A DNA stretch of 8,984 nt, from positions 1 to 8,984 of the forward strand of contig SKPV01000057.1 of assembly GCA_007119345.1 (NCBI GenBank), in the 5' to 3' direction. Source of the DNA: Halovivax sp. GTDB lineage: Archaea > Halobacteriota > Halobacteria > Halobacteriales > Natrialbaceae. Positions 5,925 through 8,984 of this stretch are shown here, one piece after another. The notes under the pieces are model-generated. The model was not told where the DNA came from and did no database searches. It was given only the letters and a program-made list of their open reading frames with translations. A program made the translations under genes and the position numbers. The number at the start of each line of letters is the position of its first letter. Positions within the stretch are counted from its first letter, which is position 1.

Positions 5925-7010
5925 TTACTCTTCGACGTCCGCTTCCAGTTCCTCGACGATCTCGTCGGCGTCGACGTCGGCGTCCTCCAGGGCGTCCTCG
6001 AGTCCGCCGCCACCGCCACCCATGCCACCCATGCCCCCCATCATGCCGGGGAGACCCATACCGCCGGCGCCGTCGATGACGTCCTGGACGATGACGCGGT
6101 CGACGCCGACCTTGTCGATGACGTCCTGGCCGATCTGCTGTTTCGAGAACATCCACTGCTGGTTCATCGTCAGCTGTGGCGTGGACTCGACGTACAGCGT
6201 CTCCTTTTCGACGGTCTGGGTCTCGTACTCCGGCTCGGCGTCCTCGTCGTCGTCTTCCGCGTCCTCGTCGTCGTCTTCCGCGTCCTCGTCGTCGTCTTCC
6301 GCGTCCTCGTCGGACTCGACCAGCACTTCCTCTTCGACCTCGTCGGTCTCGATCCGAAGTTCTGGCTCGACGTCCAGGTACATCTCGAAGAGGCCGGCCG
6401 CCTGACGTTCGCGGTCTTCGACCTCGTCCAGGAGCTCGTACTCGTACTCGACGTCCTCGCCGGCCAGCGGGTGGTTGAAGTCGACGCGGGCGCGGCCGCC
6501 GATGATGGTCTCGACGTAGCCGTGCTGTCCGTCGATGTGGACGTGCGCGCCGGGGTACCGGTCGTCTTCGTCGATCTTTTCGGCGCTGACCGTCTCGACG
6601 GCGTCGGGGTCGTACTCGCCGAAGGCCTCTTCGGCCGGGACGGTCACCGTCCCGCCGTCGCCGACGTCGCCCCCGTAGATGTCCGCTTCGACGGCCTCGA
6701 AGATGTGACCCTCGCCGAGGATGATGGTGCGGGGCTTGAACTCGCGGTCCTGGTCCGCGACGCCTTCCTCTTCGGCGACGTCCTCGTCGGTCGTGTCGAC
6801 GAGTTGCCCGTCCTCGACGGTGCGGGCGGTGTAGTCGATCTCGACGAAGTCGCCCGTCTGGAGGCCCGACGCCTCCTCCTCGGGTTCCGACTCGGTCTCG
6901 GCAGCCGTCTCCTCGTCGGCTCCCTCGTCCGGGTCCGTCTCGTCGGCTGCCGATTCTTCCGCGACGTCATCGGCCGACGCGTCCTGCGCGGCCTCCTCTT
7001 CCTCGGTCAT
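5925..7010 (-). CDS. SlyD-type FKBP peptidyl-prolyl cis-trans isomerase with acidic repeats and Gly/Met tail
   Basis: The product is 361 residues from ATG 7010. An upstream start at 7085 would place the promoter inside the gene, so I reject it. Residues 1-48 are an acidic, probably disordered leader. The FKBP domain follows (GDFVEIDYTARTVEDGQLVDTT from 53; ILGEGHIFEAVEADIYG at 97-113). It is interrupted by the SlyD-style insert-in-flap chaperone domain (YPGAHVHIDGQHGYVETI, 152-169) and closes with GRARVDFNHPLAG (172-184). Residues 233-259 are an Asp/Glu tandem repeat. Residues 264-314 form a further folded-looking segment, MNQQWMFSKQQIGQDVIDKV, which I recall from archaeal long FKBPs. GMMGGMGGMGGGGGG (322-336) resembles thermosome tails, followed by an acidic end. 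The likely role is prolyl isomerisation and folding assistance in the high-salt cytoplasm; there is no signal peptide. The leaderless promoter sits at 7034-7040, and the gene diverges from the CYTH gene. Confidence 0.92.
   Translation of the reverse strand: MTEEEEAAQDASADDVAEESAADETDPDEGADEETAAETESEPEEEASGLQTGDFVEIDYTARTVEDGQLVDTTDEDVAEEEGVADQDREFKPRTIILGEGHIFEAVEADIYGGDVGDGGTVTVPAEEAFGEYDPDAVETVSAEKIDEDDRYPGAHVHIDGQHGYVETIIGGRARVDFNHPLAGEDVEYEYELLDEVEDRERQAAGLFEMYLDVEPELRIETDEVEEEVLVESDEDAEDDDEDAEDDDEDAEDDDEDAEPEYETQTVEKETLYVESTPQLTMNQQWMFSKQQIGQDVIDKVGVDRVIVQDVIDGAGGMGLPGMMGGMGGMGGGGGGLEDALEDADVDADEIVEELEADVEE
6238..6312 (-). repeat. 21-bp tandem repeat inside the FKBP gene, three full copies plus 12 bp
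   Basis: Units at 6238-6258, 6259-6279 and 6280-6300 are identical, and 6301-6312 starts a fourth. Each encodes seven acidic residues (permutation of DDEDAED) with no frame change. Perfect identity at the DNA level indicates recent slippage or unequal exchange. Confidence 0.95.
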
Positions 7011-7033
7011 ATCTTGTACGTCCGCCCGTCCAC

Positions 7034-7040
7034 ATTTAAG
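7034..7040 (-). promoter_or_regulatory. TATA box of the FKBP gene
   Basis: The minus strand reads CTTAAAT (7040 down to 7034), centred 27 nt before the ATG at 7010. There is no ribosome binding site upstream of the ATG. Together these indicate a leaderless mRNA and fix the start at 7010. Confidence 0.65.
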
Positions 7041-7154
7041 GACGACGTTTTGTCGGCGAGCGGTTGGGACGAACTCACGAGCCACCGTCGGCTCCGTTGT
7101 CGCCCGTCCGTCGGCGATCGGGCGGGGAATCGGCGTCCGAATCCGCTTCCACGA

Positions 7155-7161
7155 CTATTTG
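7155..7161 (+). promoter_or_regulatory. TATA-like box of the CYTH gene
   Basis: CTATTTG at 7155-7161 is centred about 28 nt before the ATG at 7186, and it is the only A/T-rich stretch in the region. It supports the choice of ATG 7186 over an upstream GTG at 7159, which would lie within this box. Confidence 0.5.
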
Positions 7162-7185
7162 TGCGCCTCCCGCGTTCGTCCGCAC

Positions 7186-7734
7186 ATGTACGAGGTCGAA
7201 GTGAAAGTCCCCGCTTCCCTCGACCGCGTTCGCGATCGATTGCGGGAACTCGAGGCGACCCCGGTCGACCGCGTCGAACAACTCGATACCTACTACGACG
7301 CACCGCACCGGACGTTCGCGGAGACGGACGAAGCCCTTCGGATTCGCGAAGAACGCGGCGCCGACGGACGACGTACCGAACTCACGTACAAGGGACCGCT
7401 GGTCGAGGCGGCTTCGAAGAGCCGGGAAGAGGTGGAGACCGGCGTCGACGACGGCGAAGCGGCCGATCTCCTGTTCCGACGCCTCGGGTTCGATCCCGCG
7501 GCCTCGGTCCGCAAGGAGCGAGAACGGTACCGCCTCGACGGCTACACCGTCACGCTCGACGCCGTCGAGGGCGTCGGCGAGTTCGTCGAGGTCGAGCGCG
7601 AAGCGACGTCGGAAACACTCGAACCGACGCGGGAGGGTGCGTTCGCCGTTCTCGAGCGACTCGGCCTCGATCCCGACGATCAGATCAGGACGTCCTATCT
7701 GGGGCTACTCCTCGAGTCGCGGCGGAACGATTGA
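7186..7734 (+). CDS. cyaB: CYTH-domain protein, CyaB/class IV adenylate cyclase-like triphosphate tunnel enzyme
   Basis: The product is 182 residues, the usual size for archaeal CyaB-like proteins. It opens with the family signature E-x-E-x-K as MYEVEVKV (Glu3, Glu5, Lys7). It then alternates charged residues along the strands that line the triphosphate tunnel: YYDAPHRTF, ALRIREER, ELTYKGP (Lys then basic and acidic partners), SREEVETGV, KERERYRL, TVTLDAVEGVGEFVEVE. The C-terminal helices precede SYLGLLLE. Members bind polyphosphate-containing nucleotides with divalent metal ions. Some make cAMP and others hydrolyse thiamine triphosphate or tripolyphosphate. No sequence feature here tells which, so the symbol reflects homology, not proven cyclase activity. 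The gene is divergent from the FKBP gene across 175 bp and stands 202 bp before the SAM synthetase gene. Confidence 0.9.
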   Translation: MYEVEVKVPASLDRVRDRLRELEATPVDRVEQLDTYYDAPHRTFAETDEALRIREERGADGRRTELTYKGPLVEAASKSREEVETGVDDGEAADLLFRRLGFDPAASVRKERERYRLDGYTVTLDAVEGVGEFVEVEREATSETLEPTREGAFAVLERLGLDPDDQIRTSYLGLLLESRRND

Positions 7735-7761
7735 GCGGCGATCCGTGGAGCGCTCGTCCGG

Positions 7762-7775
7762 TGTTCGGCCGAACA
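7762..7775. promoter_or_regulatory. Perfect 14-bp palindrome between the CYTH and SAM synthetase genes
   Basis: TGTTCGGCCGAACA is exactly self-complementary. It lies 28 nt after the CYTH stop and about 160 bp before the SAM synthetase ATG. It has the form of a binding site for a dimeric regulator; no matching family operator is known to me. Confidence 0.4.
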
Positions 7776-7858
7776 AGCGGGTGCCGAGTGCGAGGGAAGG
7801 CCCCGTCGAGAGGGACGAGTCACTCTCACGCGGATCGTCACCCACCGTACGTGACACG

Positions 7859-7875
7859 TAACTGCGTCCCAGTTA
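7859..7875. repeat. Short inverted repeat overlapping the distal promoter-like box
   Basis: TAACTG (7859-7864) and CAGTTA (7870-7875) form a 6-bp inverted repeat with a 5-nt gap. The right arm is the start of the AGTTATGAAACCGC element. Just before it, TACGT-GAC-ACGTA (7848-7860) is a second small dyad. The cluster suggests a regulated upstream region. Confidence 0.4.
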
Positions 7876-7884
7876 TGAAACCGC
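7871..7884 (+). promoter_or_regulatory. Distal promoter-like element upstream of the SAM synthetase gene
   Basis: AGTTATGAAACCGC is identical to 4952-4965. It lies 66 nt before the ATG at 7937 and 32 bp, about three helical turns, upstream of a related copy at 7903-7916. It could be a second promoter or an activator site. Confidence 0.4.
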
Positions 7885-7902
7885 CGTGCAATCATCTTCG
7901 CA

Positions 7903-7916
7903 AGTTATAGAACCGC
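7903..7916 (+). promoter_or_regulatory. Proximal TATA box of the SAM synthetase gene
   Basis: AGTTATAGAACCGC matches the distal copy at 12 of 14 bases and contains TTATAGAA, centred about 28 nt before the ATG at 7937. No ribosome binding site follows, so a leaderless transcript is expected. Confidence 0.6.
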
Positions 7917-7936
7917 GCCCCGTCAACGCCACTGCA

Positions 7937-8984
7937 ATGACCGACCGGAACATCCGCGTGGAGCCGTTCGAACGACGAGCGGTGGAGGACCAGGAGATCG
8001 AGATCGTCGAGCGCAAGGGGATCGGTCACCCCGACTCGATCTGCGACGGGATCGCCGAGAACGTCGCGCAGGCGCTCGCCCGGGAGTACGTCGACCGGGT
8101 CGGGACGGTGCTGCACTACAACACCGACGAGACCCAGCTCGTCGCCGGCGAAGCCGCGCCCGCCTTCGGCGGCGGCGAGATCGTCGATCCGATCTACGTG
8201 CTGATCGTCGGCCGGGCGACCAAACGGTACGAGGGCCAGATCATCCCGACCGAGAGGATCGCCCTGGAGGCGGCTCGCGAGTACCTCGCGGCGGAGATTC
8301 CGGAACTCGAGTACGGCACCGACGTCGTCGTCGACGTCAAACTCGGCGAGGGCAGCGGCGATCTCCAGGAGGTGTTCGGGGACGAGGGTGAGGTTCCCGT
8401 CCCGATGGCCAACGACACGAGTTACGGCGTCGGTCACGCGCCGCTTTCGGAGACCGAGCGAATCGTCCTCGACGCCGAGCGCCGGCTCAACGGCGAGTAC
8501 GCGGACGAGCACCCGGAGCTCGGCGCCGACGTCAAGATCATGGGCAAGCGGGAAGGGAACGAGATCGACGTCACCGTCGCGGCCGCGATGATCGACGCGC
8601 ACGTCGCGGACATGGACGCCTACGTCGACTCCGTCGAGAGCGTCCGGGAGTTCGTCGCCGGCGTCGCGACCGAGCACACCGATCGCGACGTTCGCGTCCA
8701 CGTGAACACGGCCGACGACTACGACGCCGGCTCGATCTACCTCACCGTCACCGGCACCTCCGCCGAACAGGGCGACGACGGATCCGTCGGCCGCGGCAAC
8801 CGGGCGAACGGTCTCATCACGCCCAACCGATCCATGTCGATGGAGGCGACGAGCGGGAAGAACCCCGTCAACCACATCGGGAAGATCTACAACCTCCTCT
8901 CGACGGAGATCGCCCACCAGGTCGTCGACGAGGTCGACGGCGTGCGCGACCTGAAGGTCCGACTCCTCAGCCAGATCGGCCGGC
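7937..8984 (+). CDS. Archaeal-type S-adenosylmethionine synthetase (3' end outside the window)
   Basis: This enzyme makes S-adenosylmethionine from methionine and ATP and supplies methyl groups for the cell. The frame is open from ATG 7937 to the window edge, giving 349 residues. The archaeal family is about 400 residues, so roughly 50 are missing. It belongs to the archaeal class, whose sequence is very unlike bacterial MetK. Recognisable segments are ERKGIGHPDSICDGIAE (25-41), HYNTDETQLVAG (60-71), VPMANDTSYGVGHAPLSETE (155-174), IMGKREGNEI (201-210), TGTSAEQGDDGSVGRGNRAN (272-291, Gly-rich nucleotide-phosphate region), ITPNRSMSMEATSGKNPVNH (294-313) and IGKIYN (314-319). All appear intact. 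The gene stands alone on this strand behind a 202-bp gap with a repeated promoter element. A 341-residue antisense frame over it is a shadow. Confidence 0.96.
   Translation, partial: MTDRNIRVEPFERRAVEDQEIEIVERKGIGHPDSICDGIAENVAQALAREYVDRVGTVLHYNTDETQLVAGEAAPAFGGGEIVDPIYVLIVGRATKRYEGQIIPTERIALEAAREYLAAEIPELEYGTDVVVDVKLGEGSGDLQEVFGDEGEVPVPMANDTSYGVGHAPLSETERIVLDAERRLNGEYADEHPELGADVKIMGKREGNEIDVTVAAAMIDAHVADMDAYVDSVESVREFVAGVATEHTDRDVRVHVNTADDYDAGSIYLTVTGTSAEQGDDGSVGRGNRANGLITPNRSMSMEATSGKNPVNHIGKIYNLLSTEIAHQVVDEVDGVRDLKVRLLSQIGR

Noticed and set aside
6238..6312. Regular 21-bp repeats resembling a CRISPR or minisatellite array
   Set aside because: The units are directly adjacent with no spacers and encode an in-frame acidic stretch of the FKBP protein.
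7011..7085. A 25-residue N-terminal extension of the FKBP protein
   Set aside because: The TATA box at 7034-7040 falls inside it, and the extension contains Cys and basic residues unlike the acidic leader that begins at ATG 7010.
6471..7910. A 479-residue plus-strand frame
   Set aside because: It is antisense to the FKBP gene and then out of frame over the CYTH gene, both of which carry clear family motifs. Its second half is Arg/Pro-rich shadow sequence.
7892..8917. A 341-residue open frame on the minus strand
   Set aside because: It lies antisense to the clearly recognisable SAM synthetase gene and its translation is a mirror of that GC-rich codon pattern (runs of DVDDDVG-like residues) with no motif.

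Overview
The window is chromosomal DNA from a halophilic archaeon of the class Halobacteria. It is GC-rich with a strong preference for G/C at third codon positions. Most encoded proteins are very acidic. Most genes have a TATA-like box about 27-30 nt before the start codon and no clear ribosome binding site, which is the leaderless style of haloarchaeal transcription. The genus cannot be read from the sequence. I see no tRNA, rRNA, CRISPR array, insertion sequence or integrase.

Layout. (1) 1-312, plus strand: the C-terminal end of a low-complexity Asp/Gly-rich protein carrying a recent in-frame duplication of about 62 bp. (2) 508-1461, minus: a protein with a short helical, phasin-like N-terminus and a long Gly/Arg/His-rich disordered tail, followed by a hairpin plus T-rich terminator. 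(3) 1725-2711, minus: a probable two-gene unit, a 35-residue single-pass membrane peptide followed by a conserved TIM-barrel-like protein. The second gene's Shine-Dalgarno-like sequence and the A of its AUG lie inside a perfect hairpin. (4) 2801-4172, minus: the pyrBI operon, encoding the catalytic and regulatory chains of aspartate carbamoyltransferase, overlapping at ATGAGTGA. (5) 4271-5614, plus, divergent from pyrB: a MinD/ParA-like domain joined to a RecA/KaiC-like domain, neither with an intact Walker A motif. (6) 5925-7010, minus: a SlyD-type FKBP prolyl isomerase with an acidic tandem repeat and a thermosome-like Gly/Met tail. (7) 7186-7734, plus, divergent from the FKBP gene: a CYTH (CyaB-like) protein. 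(8) 7937 to the window end, plus: archaeal-type S-adenosylmethionine synthetase, cut off after 349 residues.

The core genes (pyrBI, the SAM synthetase gene, the FKBP and CYTH genes) are ordinary haloarchaeal housekeeping functions. The less ordinary points are four. The double pseudo-ATPase looks like a fusion of two once-separate genes, with an internal promoter still visible at the seam. A 14-bp promoter-like sequence at that seam recurs upstream of the SAM synthetase gene. The divergent pyrB and MinD-like promoters carry mirror-image boxes. A hairpin covers the translation start of the TIM-barrel-like gene. I did not find a clear new defence or mobile system here.
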